DNA from: Cheilinus undulatus
Taxonomy: Eukaryota > Chordata > Actinopteri > Labriformes > Labridae
Direction of reading: 5' to 3'
Length of the DNA stretch: 64,000 nt
NCBI RefSeq assembly: GCF_018320785.1
Contig: NC_054867.1
Coordinates: forward strand, 21,889,855-21,953,854
Part shown: one piece after another, positions 1-11,811 of the stretch
Layout of the letters: each line of letters opens with the position of its first letter
Position numbering within the stretch: position 1 is the first letter of the stretch
Made by a program: the position numbers and the translations under genes
Notes under the pieces: generated by a model
Databases searched by the model: none
What the model saw: the letters and a program-made list of their open reading frames with translations, nothing else
What the model was told of the DNA's origin: nothing

Positions 1-3000
1 TATGCCTAAATCTGACAAAGTGGATCCTCTTCCTATATATCATAATCTGATCCATAGAAACAACATTTTAGGGAAATACTTTATAAAAACTACACACTAT
101 TTGGTACAAAGAGTTTTTAAACTTTAACTTATCATCTGTAAATCATGATTTTTCAAATTTATTTTAAACACGATTAAAATTGTTTTATTAATGTATTATG
201 CATTCCTCACTCATAGATCCTAAAGTATTATGAATTTAATTATGTCATTTGTAAACACAGGTAGAAATGCTTTACTGATGCATTAGTAGCTTTTCAAAGC
301 CGATAAACTGACCAGACTATATATCTGTCATTAGCAGATCCTTTGTGCAAAGCTTGAAGCTAAAACCTTTGTTCCTGGTCGGAGAAAGATCAGAACAATC
401 AGCGCAATCAAGAAGAACAAGGCAACAGTGATGAGCTAGCTTTAGATGTACTGCAAGCCAGTAAACAATTATGACTGGGTGTAGCTAAAGTGCGCAGTTG
501 TCAATCACACAACCTTTCTTTACATAAGAGTTTTGAAGTAGTGGAAATACATTTTTTGAATGACTCAAGTTAAGATATATAATTTACATGTTCAATTTAG
601 CCTTTCACTTCTTTTAATTTTGAACAATCATGCCACATAAAGTAAGCTAATTTGATTAACTAGAAGTAAAAAAGACTGAAAAGTGCACTTTGACCCAAAA
701 AGTGCGCATCCACAGACTTCAGTACATCATCCCTGCGATGTTAAAATTGGCTCCCACAAGAGGGATGCCTCTAACTGCGTAGGTAGCTTCATTCATGGTG
801 CAAAAGTGTCCAATGCTCAAAGGCAATCTGGGAAAACTCTGTAGATTAAGGGATGATTGTCAAATTATTTGTGTTGACAGAGAATAAGTATAGAAATCTT
901 ATAACCATCTCTTACTTACTTAAAACTAAAAATGTGAACTATGGAGGCTAAAAAATAGAGCTGAAATAGCTATTTTGGATTTTTAAGTTACACAACTATT
1001 TGTTTTTCTGTTTGGTCTGACAGTGAAAATTTATTTGATTTTAATAGTTATTTTTGAGTATATGCTTGTTGTGTATGTTATGATAAATGTCACTATACCG
1101 TATCAAATTTCTGTTTCCTCTATCAGTTGACATTTTGTCAACAGTGCACTAAATCATATGTTTGAGTCCTGTCTGATGTACTGAGAAATCTCACATGCCT
1201 TTCATTTTGACCATTTGCTGCACAAAAAAATGGTATTGATTTTCTCTGCTCATTTCTTAAAAAGTTTTAAATTAGATTATCCAAAGTATGTGGAAACCCT
1301 GATCAAAAGGAGAGCAAAGAACCAAACTTATAGCTTTTCTTGGCAGAGAAGACGTTCTGGCTCAGCTTCCTGTCTAAGTCATGTGGTTTAATCACCGGGG
1401 CTGCACATGCCCACTACACTATGTTTTGTCAGTTTTATTTGCCCTTAATGAATGTGACAGATAGAACATTCATGCAGTCAACCTCCAAAATATTTCTGAA
1501 AGATTTCATTAATTGATGAGTCAAGTGTTAACTCATGCTTCATTGATACTAAAAGTGTGTAGTTCTTCTAAAGTGTTATCTATTCTAATGTTTTTATCAG
1601 GTTGTCATCTTTTAACATGCCCAGTATGTCTCCCAACAGAGCTACACTCAGTAGAAAGAACTTTCCTCTCCCAGTTGGGTTAACTTTGGACATACATATA
1701 TATCTTCATGAATGTATTAAAGCAAAGAAGATAGAACGGATTCATCGGTCAACAGAAAGCACCGAGTGCTATAGATTGCACAAGTTTTCAACTGCTATAC
1801 AAAAGGGTTTCTCATCCTTGAATTTTATTTTTGTATTCTTTTTATCTTGCATTTCTTTTCACATGATCCTGAATCATAATGCTGTACGCTGGATATGATA
1901 TTGATGTCTGCTAACAAATGTTTTATTAGCGTTCCCTGTAGAGATTTTGTCACAGAATATTAAATATTATAATCATTGTCTTTCACTTATCCTCTTATTG
2001 TACTCCTCTGTAATTATCTACTGATTTTAGATTTGCATAAAGAACAGAACGCTGGTCATATTTCATCCTTTATATGCCATTCCTCCACTGTTCACACTCG
2101 GGGCCATTTCTGACCATTTGTCCATGTCCATTGTGTTCTGGGCGGATAGTCTATTTTTAGGCATCTGATCCCCACGCTGAGCTGATGCGCCGATGGCCTG
2201 CCATTCCAGTCACAGTAGCTGCATGGAGCTGGGAGGAGCTGGAGGAGGACGGTTTTCAACAATAGCCTCTGCTCTGTTTGGTTAACAATAACTCTTCTAA
2301 ATCTAACCTCCTTGTACACACTGCACCACTGCCAGATGACACCGCTGACATCTGCTGTTCGTTCATCAACAGCATTTTATTTGTCAGAGTTCAGAGCCGC
2401 TCTTAATTTAGACCACCCACACTCGCCTCACCTCCTCACCTCAGCCCGTTTGGCTCATTTTCACAGACTGTCACTTTCCTTGACCTAAGAGCCACAAGTG
2501 ATATAGCATGACCTGTTAATAGTCCAGAGACATGGCACATTTTAAGGACTCGTTCTCTGTCAGCAGAGTTACTCTTGAGTATGTCGCACCTACTGCTGCT
2601 GACAACACTGAGCTTAGTTTCACAGGCTCTTAAAAGCTCAACACCAGGAGAGAGTGCAAAGACTTCCTGACATGCAGCTACCATTTAACTACCTTCTCTT
2701 TCTACAAGGAGACTCATCACTTTTACATTCTATCTGTTTAATGGTCAGAATTAAGGATAAGAGCCATTGTAGACTAAAGTCTTTGGTTCATTGGCATAAA
2801 TACTAGCAAGAGCTTTTACTTTGAGGAGTAAATGAGTCCCAAAAATAGACTGCTCTGTACATCCTGAGTGTGCCAAACTAGACTCCACCATAAACTATAC
2901 CATGATCTTGTAGGTGAAAGGAAAGCTGGCGCTGATCATGAGAAGAAGCATGTGAGAAATGCGACTCAGGCTGGTGGTAACACATCCTGACAGGTCAATA

Positions 3001-3727
3001 AAGTGAACTCAATAAGCTGATGATTTCCTTCACTCCCTCATCACGTCAGTGAGAATCGAAGAGATCAGGAAAGACTTTATAGTCTTATTTTTCATTCAGA
3101 TGGAAAAGATTTGTCTTTGACTTGCATGTGGGGTGGATCCCTTTTCAAACTCAAAGTACCACATCTACACAGGCCAGGGCATTGTAAACTATAGAAAAAA
3201 TGTTGAAAAAAACAACATAAATACAAGAAAACCAAACACAAAAGAAATCTGTAAAAATAAAGGGCACCCATTTCTTCATGGTGAACATCAGAGGTATAAA
3301 TTGAAAGTGAGTTCTATGCATAGTCTAATACAGCAGGCTGACTTTTAAGTCTACTGAAACAACTGGTAAAAACATGTTTGAAATACATTTCTTCATAAAA
3401 CTGACTTTGGACAACAGATTCTCAGTTATGCATTTAACTTTTCCCCCATGATGGTGCTGCTTCAATGCAACGCTTTCTAAAGATCTGATGGGTTCACAGC
3501 TGTATTAGGTAAAAAGTTTATAAACATTTAAAGGTGAAAGGGGGTCAGTGCAAGATGAAAACTGGAAAAGAAAAGCAGTATACAAGCTAAAAGGGCTTGG
3601 TCCTTTTAAAAAAGAAGTTGTCTGATCATTTAATTTTATAGAATAAACCTACTCATGCTTTGAATTTGTCCTGGTTTTCAATAGTCACAGCCTTAATATT
3701 TACTCTGTAATTTAAAAAAAAAGATTA
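1..3727. other. Intergenic region, no gene recognised
   Basis: AT-rich DNA left of the myosin light chain gene. Open frames here (for example 98 codons at 1602-1898 and 82 at 2436-2684 on the minus strand) are short, have no recognisable domain and no convincing splice partners. I see no transposon ends in this stretch. Confidence 0.6.
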
Positions 3728-3735
3728 GTCCAGAC

Positions 3736-4230
3736 CAGTGGTTCTCAACTGATCCAGCCAAAGCCACCCACCATCACCTCCATAAATAAAAATCTTGACC
3801 CAAATTTCCCCCAAAAGTGTAACTACTAAATAAATTCGATAAACAAGTTGCAGATCATATTTTAGATGGAACCAAACATGACTGAACAATGACACCGACA
3901 TTTTAATTTTACTCTGCCATTAAAATGTAAATTTTGGTTGTTTTTGGAGGTCTCAAGAAAAATCTAGACATCATAGAAGAACAGCTTTCTTCAAACTACT
4001 TCTATCTGAGACCACAGATTAAATAAGTCAAGATTTCAAGCAAATAACAGGAATGTCATCCTCGTCCTACAAAAGGGAGAAAAATAAAATAAATTGGTAC
4101 ATGTCTGTCTAAGGCTTAAGTACATCCTAGATATTTTGCCATTATGTTTTTCCAGGCACAAATCTGTGACCCACTGAAAACAGCTCCGTAACCAGCTTTC
4201 AGGTCCAGACCCAAAAGTTGAGAATCACTG
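3736..4230. mobile_element. hAT-type MITE (495 bp), copy 1
   Basis: The left end begins CAGTGGTTCTCAAC and the right end is GTTGAGAATCACTG, an inverted repeat with one mismatch. The flanking octamers GTCCAGAC (3728-3735) and GTCTAGAT (4231-4238) agree at 6 of 8 positions. An 8-bp target duplication and a CAG...CTG terminus are typical of hAT transposons. There is no coding capacity, so it is a non-autonomous element. Its right half shares sequence around 'gacccactgaaaac' with the element at 24569-25043, so the two belong to one family. Confidence 0.85.
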
Positions 4231-4238
4231 GTCTAGAT

Positions 4239-5183
4239 AGCATAGCCCATTATAAACCTGATCTTTTAATGGTTAAAATTTTTAGATTTTAAACAGAAAT
4301 AACAGAATGGATCAAAAGAAGAGCTGGTTAATGATATCCAAATGTTAATCGCACTTAAAGTACCCCTTTTGTCACTATTTGAAATTCTACTATTTTGCAT
4401 CTAAAACTATTTTGGTTTGATTTTGATTTTTGTTCTGAGCATAACTGACTTCCTGTTTGGGCGCAGAACTTTTATTTTGTCAGAAAATAATAACTTAAGG
4501 TAGAGCTCAGATTATGACCTGAATCTAATCACAGAAAAAAAGACCTGTTAAGGACTGAAAGGTAAATGATAACACAAGCTACAGATGACTATGATTGTCC
4601 TCTGAGCTGTCTGTGAGTTTTTAAAGTGAAGTGAGACATTAGATGAGGTGGTAGACTTATTTAACATCACTGTGGCTTAAAAAATGCACCAGTTAATTAC
4701 AACTAATGCATTAATGCTGACAGCACAAGTGAAAACAGATATAAAAGCAGGTGTAAAATGTAAAACCCGGGTCATTAGAGTAGTTCAGGGTCTATGTGAT
4801 AAGTTGGCTTGAAGAAAACCTACATACTAAGAGCAATTCTGGGACTGATGGATATTTGGATCAGCCTAGGTCCCATGTCATCTTAAGTTTAAATAAAACA
4901 GTCTTCTCTCTCCGTCTCTTGTCTTCTGAAGTTTGTCCTCTCATTGGACAGTCAAAGACAGTGGTCTGTGGACAGAGGGCAGTGTAAAGCGATTATGTGC
5001 TTTAACCTTCAGTCTGCTCTTGATATTCTAAACCAGTTATTCCAATCTCCTCGTCCCATGTCGAGTATAACAACACAGGGCCACTGGCCGCCACAGAGGG
5101 GTGTGTGCATTGTTTTTTTCATGTAATACTGTGGGTCTTTATGGAGCATCATTTACCTGTCACTTCCTAAAGAGGACATAGTT
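4239..5183. other. Upstream flank of the myosin light chain gene
   Basis: Non-coding DNA before the muscle gene. It probably holds distal promoter elements, but I recognise no specific binding site with confidence. The overlapping frames at 4796-5126 look like chance. Confidence 0.4.
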
Positions 5184-5190
5184 TATAAAT
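5184..5190 (+). promoter_or_regulatory. Probable TATA box of the myl2 gene
   Basis: TATAAAT lies about 105 bp upstream of the ATG at 5292. This leaves room for a transcription start near 5215 and a short 5' leader. The surrounding TTATAAATAT is one base from the MEF2 consensus YTAWWWWTAR, a usual overlap in muscle promoters. An E-box-like CAGCTG lies at 5279-5284, inside the presumed leader. Position and sequence support the call; it has not been tested. Confidence 0.55.
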
Positions 5191-5291
5191 ATCATCCAGT
5201 GGAACTGAGGGTTGAGGCTACAAAAGGATACCCCCAATCTCCCCATTGTTCACCGCCATCAGTGTTGGTCTGACCTCTCAGCTGCTCAGCC

Positions 5292-7407
5292 ATGGTGAGT
5301 CACTGTGTGATGATGCAAGGGCAGATATGCTATAGGACTGTTCTGACTACATCTCATGCTACATGAGATGATTTAACACTCAGACTTGTATTCATATAAT
5401 CTAAAGCTGGAGATATTAATACTAAAAAGGCAAATTTAACTTTTTCTGTGATGACTGATTTGATGGTTAAAACTGATAACACACCCAAAACAAAAAAGAT
5501 GGGAAGTGCCTTACTAATGTGAAGGGTAAGTGTGTTAAGCTATATTAATAAGAAAAGTACTTTTCCCCTTTGTATTGCTTGGAAAGAAATCTCAGTTTTG
5601 TATATTCTTTATCTCCAGGTCTTGTTTTGGAAATGTAGTCCAAATGATGTCTCCATCTTTTCTCAACTATGTGTCAAATTACACACTTTTTTAGAGGCAG
5701 ATGTCATTGTATTTTTTGTTGTGTAACATTTTTCTTAAATTGCATGTTTTGTGTGTCATCCCTCCTCCTCCCTTCTTGCTTAAAGGCCCCAAAGAAAGCC
5801 AAGAAGAGGACAGCAGAGGGAGCCAACTCCAATGTTTTCTCCATGTTTGAGCAGGCTCAGATCCAGGAATTTAAAGAGGTAACAGCTGCTTAAATGACTA
5901 ACACTCACTATCTTACAATTCACAATGAATATCATTAATAAAAAATGTGATAATGAAAGGACACAATATCAAGTATTTTGATGTTTTCTCTGCCTGCCTC
6001 TAAAATACAAACAGAGGTGCCTTTGTCTTCTTTCTTCTCTGAACTCCTTTGTCTTTCTCTCACTATTGTTGATGGTTGGAGTATATTTCCATTGTTCATG
6101 GTTAGAGTATGTCCACCTGTCTATTTTCCTTTCCGTGGATTGGCAGCATAGAGGCTTGTGGTATGCTGGTATGACAGTCAGTGGTGCTCAGACATCCAGA
6201 CTGTGTCAGCAGTGATTAGGCTGCAGATAAACTGCTGGGCATACCCCGGATGCCGGGCTAAACCCCAAGGGCTCACAGGTTATAAATACTTAACTGTGAT
6301 CACCTATAAAATGCAAAACAAAAATAAATAAGAGGAATGGGAGAAAACTGGGATTTGGCTTTTACTTGACAGATTTGGGACCACTAACATGTACTTTTCT
6401 GTGCTCTGTCTTCAGGCCTTCACTATCATGGACCAGAACAGAGACGGCTTCATTGACAAGAATGACCTGCGAGACACTTTTGCTGCTCTAGGTTTGTTGA
6501 CATCACATGCACTGGTTGTTTCTTTTTTCAACTTGTATTCATGTGTCTTTATGCTGCAGGACGTCTGAATGTGAAACAGGAGGAGATTGACGAGATGCTT
6601 AAAGAGGCTCCTGGCCCAATCAACTTCACAGTCTTCCTCACCATGTTTGGTGAGAAGCTGAAAGGTAAGACTGAACATGACAATTGTATAAGTTTGAGAC
6701 TAAATTAGGTATATTTTAAGAACTGTAAGAGCTGTGGAAATGTGCATAGGCGCTGATCCAGAGGAGACGATTCTCAACGCGTTTAAAGTCTTCGACCCTG
6801 AAGGGAAGGGCGTGCTGAGGAAGGACTAGTAAGTCACCCGCTCATAACAGTTGGCAAAATGCGTATTATGATCAGGGAGTGCTATAAAAGCTGTCACTCA
6901 CAATTTATCACCTCATCGCCAAGTCATTCTGTAATTAGTCATCCCAGAGCAGCTCTAAGTCAAATCATTGTGATGCTTCCATGTGATTATGACTTTGTCA
7001 TTGCATTTTTGTCCTTTTTCTCCCATTCAGTGTGACACAGATGCTTACAACACAAGCAGACAGATTCTCACCAGAAGAGGTAGATTTTAGTCATCTTACA
7101 GTAAATGTCTTTAGGTGTGATAGCTTTGTGTGTGGAAATAATAATCAAAAGGAGCAAAAGGTTGAACATCACCATGATAATGGTCTGCATCCACGCCAGA
7201 ATCTCATTTAAAAAAACACTCAAGAAATCATCAACCATATATGTATTTTGCAAACTAATTCTGTGCAGCATCTTAATGCTTGTATCTGTTTTCATTGCTT
7301 AGATGGAGCAGATGTTTACCGCCTTCCCGCCAGATGTGGCAGGAAACCTGGACTACAAGAACCTGGTTCACATTATAACCCATGGAGAGGAAAAGGACCA
7401 GGAGTAA
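5292..7407 (+). CDS. Myosin regulatory light chain 2, ventricular/slow-muscle (MYL2) type; 7 exons, 169 aa
   Basis: This is the regulatory light chain that wraps the neck of the myosin heavy chain in thick filaments and tunes contraction when phosphorylated. Coding exons: 5292-5294 (ATG alone), 5786-5878, 6416-6491, 6560-6664, 6750-6828, 7031-7079, 7303-7407. All introns are GT-AG and the joined frame is 510 nt. The N-terminus starts MAPKKAKK. Ser16 in ANSNVF matches the myosin light chain kinase site of the family. EF-hand 1 has an intact Ca/Mg loop at residues 38-49 ([12 protein letters not shown]). Later EF-hands are degenerate, as usual. The sequence [36 protein letters not shown] and the ending [12 protein letters not shown] match MYL2 better than the fast-muscle MYLPF or lymphoid MYL10. 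Human MYL2 has 166 residues. Which teleost paralogue (a or b) this is cannot be told here. Confidence 0.95.
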
Positions 7408-7701
7408 ACATCATGTTCATCATCTAGAAAGCCAGTCTTTTGTCCATGTGACTTGAAACCAAAGAAGAGAGGGACTGAGAGTATTTAAATGCCTTCAGTT
7501 GGCTGCAGTGAGCATCACGACTAAAATAAAATATCCAGGCACCAAAAACCAACAGTCACCATCGTCTACACTATAATGCCCTCCATGTCTTCTCTATCCA
7601 TCACCTGACAATATTAAATTATTTTGCCTCGTTACTTTCTACACTCAAAGCCATTTTCCTATTCTTTCAGAATGATCCATTTGTTACGTCTGTGCATGTC
7701 T

Positions 7702-7707
7702 AATAAA
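7702..7707 (+). terminator. Polyadenylation signal of myl2
   Basis: Canonical AATAAA about 295 bp after the stop codon, followed by GT-rich sequence. An earlier AATAAA lies near 7525, so two 3' ends are possible. Confidence 0.6.
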
Positions 7708-7725
7708 AGTTTGCAAAAACAGGAA

Positions 7726-8618
7726 CCAACTTGCTTTCTCATTCTGATTTTTGAAACTGTATTTAAAAGTAAGCACACTGACAGTTTAAACACTGGTTAT
7801 ATTCCTGGTAGGGTTGCTCATATATTTGTAGGATTATCAGATAGATTACTACTCAAACACGTTTACACCAGCCCATCCTGTAAGTCCATGTTTGGTAGTG
7901 AATGCTGGAGTGCGGTTGGTGGTCCTCTTAAATCCCCCTGAGATTCAACATGTGCAGCGTTGTCTCTGCCTGTGAATGTGTGCACAGCGAGCACACAGTA
8001 GTGTGTGTCTGTTGTGTGCACATTAAAATGTTTGGCTACTGAAACAGGGGACTTAAGTAAGACAAAGCCCTGCTGTTATTTTAGTGCTCTGATGATGTGA
8101 CAAGGGTGAGGCTATGCTGCGGTGTTTGGGCGACATGAACACAATAGGAACTAAATGATCCTTTCCACCCTCACCTAGACCACTTGCCAAACGAGTGGGG
8201 TGATGTGGGTGGAGGGTTAAAATCCCTGAGACATGTGGGAAGGGCTGAAGGATAACAGCTTGGATTAACTTACTGTTGAGCTCACTTCATGTTTCCTGTT
8301 TTAACTATCTAGGAAAGACTCTAAAGGGTGGGACATCATGTATCAAATAGTGTGTTCTGTCAGCAGTGTCTGTAAAATAGGTTATTTTACAACTAAACAC
8401 AATGATCAAACACCTCTGTGGTTTAAAAGTGTTTGCAGGATCTTGGCACTGATTTGCCTGGGGTTGTGCTTGTTGAATTCCTTTTCCCTGAAGTGTCCAG
8501 AAAACATACCACACCATGAAAATGCCACTTTTTAGTATTTATGCACATGTATTTGGATATCCAGGGTGTTCACCTACCCACATAATGAGAACTAAACCAA
8601 CTCAGTCCTTTGTTTATA
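7726..8618. other. Intergenic, nothing recognised
   Basis: Non-coding DNA between the myl2 3' end and a Tc1 copy. The frames at 8305-8535 on both strands have no recognisable domain. Confidence 0.5.
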
Positions 8619-8620
8619 TA

Positions 8621-9810
8621 CAGTTGCAATCAAAAGTATTCAACCCCCATTGCAAATCAGGTTTATTGTGAAAATGTACAGCATTTCTGTTTTCAATTAA
8701 CAAATCAAACAAAAGGAATTGAAATAGCTCAACACAACGAATGTTTCAAGTGGTTTCCCCAAGTTCAACTGAAACTGCAACTTATAATGACATCTCTGGT
8801 CCAAATTATTTAACCCCTGAACCGAATCCCTCACAACAGCTCAAATATGCAAAACCAGTGCTGTTTCAGTCACACCTGATGCAACTAATCAAGGATTTCA
8901 TTAATTTCATCAGGTTTGCCTGAGCTGGAACACATTACACACCTGAACTGCGAGGGGACAAGTGTCACATTTGTCTGCGTGTTTGAAATATGGCTAAGTC
9001 AAAAGAATTTTCCCAGTAGTTAAGAGAAGAGATCATTGCCCTTCACAAACAAGGAACAGGATACAGAAAGACAGCAAAGGCAGAGAATGTTCCTAGAGAC
9101 ACCATTTGAAACAGAGTTCACAAGGTCAGAGTTACAGGAACAGTGGTTACACTACCTGAACAGGGCAGAAGAATAAATCTATCAGTGGCTGCAACCAGAT
9201 ATCTGAGAAGGCAGGTTGTGTAAAACCCTTGAGTGACTGCAAAATACCTCCAGCAAAACTCAGTGGCAACAGGGACTGAGGTTTCAGTGAGTAAGGTAAG
9301 CCCGGTACTGAACATAGACAGTTTCCATGCTAGAACTCAAAGATGTAAGCTACTACTGACCCTAAAGCACAAGAAAGGTCTGCTCCAATGTGCTCAAAAT
9401 CACATAAATAAGCCACAGGGGTTTTGGAATCCTGTGGAGCAATGAAACAAAACTGGAACCTTTTGGCATGATGGATCAGCGGAATGTGTGGAGAAACAAG
9501 GATGAAGCATACGCTGAAAACCCACTGTGCTCACAGTTGCTCAGGCGTCATTGGACCTTCCAGCAGGACAATGATCCCAAGAATAACTGAAATTCCACCA
9601 AGGCTTAGTTGCAAAAGAAGTCCTGGAAGATTCTACAATGGCCATCACAGCTGCCTGACTTGAACCTCATAGAAAATCTCTGGTGGGATTTGAAGAAGGC
9701 AGTTGCAGCATGCAGACCCAAGAATATTCCTGAACTGGAGGCCAATGCACATGAGAAATGGGCCAAGATTTCTCAGGAACGCTGCCAGAATTTGGTGTCT
9801 GGCTATGTCA
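8621..9810 (+). mobile_element. Decayed Tc1/mariner transposon, right end lost
   Basis: The left end CAGTTGCAATCAAAAGTATT follows a TA, the Tc1 target. A transposase relic reads on the + strand. It starts near 8993 (MAKSKEFSQ, then a stop), runs through fragments such as GYRKTAKAENVPRDTI, and ends with LPDLNLIENLWWDLKKAV and ERCQNLVSGYV at 9650-9806. Several stops and frameshifts are present, and part of the catalytic core is missing. No matching right inverted repeat follows; the element is replaced by the repeat block beginning near 9815. Confidence 0.85.
9650..9806 (+). pseudogene. Tc1 transposase C-terminal relic
   Basis: The frame reads SQLPDLNLIENLWWDLKKAV, the region of the third catalytic acidic residue in the DDE family, followed by the conserved KWAKISQERCQNLVSGYV tail. 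Upstream segments are in other frames and carry stops, so no active enzyme can be made. Confidence 0.85.
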
Positions 9811-9814
9811 CTTA

Positions 9815-10480
9815 TGTCATTTCTGTGTCTTTGAACTCATTTTTGTCACTTTTTAACCCATTATCACGTATTTTCCCGCTATTTTGAGAGGTATCTGGCT
9901 GTAGAACTCTATGGTGGGGCGTTTTGGTCTCATCTGTTGCAGACCTCTACAATCGGGCGACCTCAACCCTGAGGTGCGAAATGTGTTGGGTTTCCTTAGT
10001 TTGTGGTGTGGTATTTTTTTATTTTACCCCTTACCCTAACTTTTAGGGTTTAGATGCCTAACCCCAACCCTCTTTAGGCTTTCATTAGTTTTTGCTGTGT
10101 TATTTCTTATTTTACCCCCCTTTACCCAAACCCTAATCTTTAGGGTTTAGGGGCCTAACCCTAACCCTCTTTGGGATTTTCCTCAGTTTGTGGTGTGTTA
10201 GTTTAAATGTATCCCCTTCAATACATTTTTGACTTTTATTCATAACGTTTTGTTGCTGTGAAAGATAGCCACATAGCGTAACCTCTGACAGTGAGCCTAC
10301 ACCACCCTCCCACCCCACAGTCAAGGTCGGCCCACCACTGAGGTTTGCAGCCAGATCCTCTTGGCCACTTTTGCCACTTCTAACCCATTTTTGCTTCTCT
10401 TAAACCCATTTGCACCACATTTCCTGCTGTTATTTACAACTTCTAACCAATTTAGGCCACTTTAAAATGCTTTTTCAATA
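9815..10480. repeat. Composite repeat with telomere-like CCCTAA motifs and a diverged 90-97 bp tandem array
   Basis: The motif 'tt[ca][ct]t[ct]agttt[tg]tg[gc]tgtg' recurs near 9990, 10081 and 10178, marking about two to three diverged units of 90-97 bp. Inside each unit sits TTAGGGTTTAG plus TAACCCTAACCC or TAACCCCAACCC (about 10035-10070 and 10130-10165), that is, telomere-like motif on both strands. Downstream, 10370-10480 has degenerate short repeats of the type 'cttctaacccatttttg'. A 20-bp segment (10374-10393) recurs inverted and exact at 21841-21860. Confidence 0.65.
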
Positions 10481-11691
10481 ATTTTTCTCTTATAGTTGTC
10501 TCTGTTCCTTCTACTACAATCTCTGGCATCTTTGTTTGTTCACACTGTGGCTTAGCTATGAAGTCTTACATTACTTTCCAAGTGTGCCCAGCCACATAGT
10601 TATCATTACTAAAAAAAGCTAATTCTACTGAAATAAAATTCATTTGTGTTCTTTTGATAAGTATTCCTATTCTGTTTAAATATAAAATATGGTTAACTTT
10701 ACAATAGACCATGAATTTGCTGACTTCCTCATGGCACGCACGCACATTTAACAAGAAACATCATGTTGTTAGATGTCATCACTGTGATGATCTATCTTAC
10801 CGGCAAATATGAGATTCATCTCTATGGAGAATATGAGCATGTGCAAGATTATACATGAGCACCCCCTGGTGGTTAAAGAGAAATGAGATCAAATCAATCA
10901 ACTGAGCCTCCAAAATGATCAACATGAATGGAATATTAATGACACTCCCTACAAAACTAATTACACAGGCAAATTAGTTTTTGAGCTTATGTTTTCCCTA
11001 AAAGAAAACTTATAAATAATTATGGAGCATGGTTAAATTGATAGCTCCCAAATAATCCTGCTTACATGACTGTTAGGACCTTTTTTTACAATCTAGGGGT
11101 AACTATATGGAAATCTCAAAAGGAATATAGAGGAAGTTATATGACTCACTGATCAAGGAAGGTTTTTCAACATGTGCTGAGATAATAACAATAATACTCC
11201 TTCATAAAGCCTCATAATGAGCTATAATACAGTTCTTAATGTGTTCATACTGAATATCAGGAGACATCATTTATGTTTTTTTTTAAACATACATGACAAC
11301 TTTGCAATATCATGCCCTGAAAATTTTCTGTTTCATAATCTCTGCTGGACTCAACAATCTAATAATGAAATCTCAGCTATTACAATAAGATGAGGACAGG
11401 AAGTCACCATGACTCAGGGAGAGGGATGTTTGACATGAGTGGGTTTAACATTCATTGCTATTATGAAATTAAAAATTAAAATGATTTTCGAGTCTAAATA
11501 AAGATTATAAAATATTCACCATGTTCTTATGTGCAAAAGGCAGAAACCATCAAGCTGTCTTGGCTAATCTATACTTTAAATTTCAGGGCAGGTTCATCAA
11601 AAGCTTTACACTACCATCATGGGAATAGGTGGAATTTATGTTTAAAACATTTTAATAGCCTGTTAATGTGTGGATGAAAGCTAAAAAGAAA
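10481..11691. other. Intergenic, no gene recognised
   Basis: AT-rich non-coding DNA. The only motif I note is GCACCCCCTGGTGGTTA at 10859-10875, which resembles the CTCF core. Confidence 0.45.
10859..10875 (-). promoter_or_regulatory. CTCF-like motif
   Basis: GCACCCCCTGGTGGTTA fits the reverse complement of the vertebrate CTCF core (CCACCAGGGGG) well. It lies between myl2 and pxn, where an insulator would be plausible. Motif only. Confidence 0.3.
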
Positions 11692-11811
11692 GTGGGTATG
11701 CATTATGGAGACTCTAATTTAAGTGGGATTACTCTATGGAGACTTAAAAGTAAGTGGGTATACTCTATGGAGACTTAAAAGTAAGGGGGATTACTCTATG
11801 GAGACTAAACC
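11692..11811. repeat. Minisatellite, 31-bp unit, about 4 copies
   Basis: Units read roughly 'gtgggtatactctatggaga' plus 'cttaaaagtaa'. Copies begin near 11692, 11723, 11755 and 11785. The second and third are nearly identical; the outer copies are diverged or incomplete. Confidence 0.8.

Noticed and set aside
5292..7407. First thought: fast skeletal regulatory light chain (mylpf)
   Set aside because: Internal segments [16 protein letters not shown] and [20 protein letters not shown] fit MYL2 and not MYLPF, which has a different loop and mid-region.
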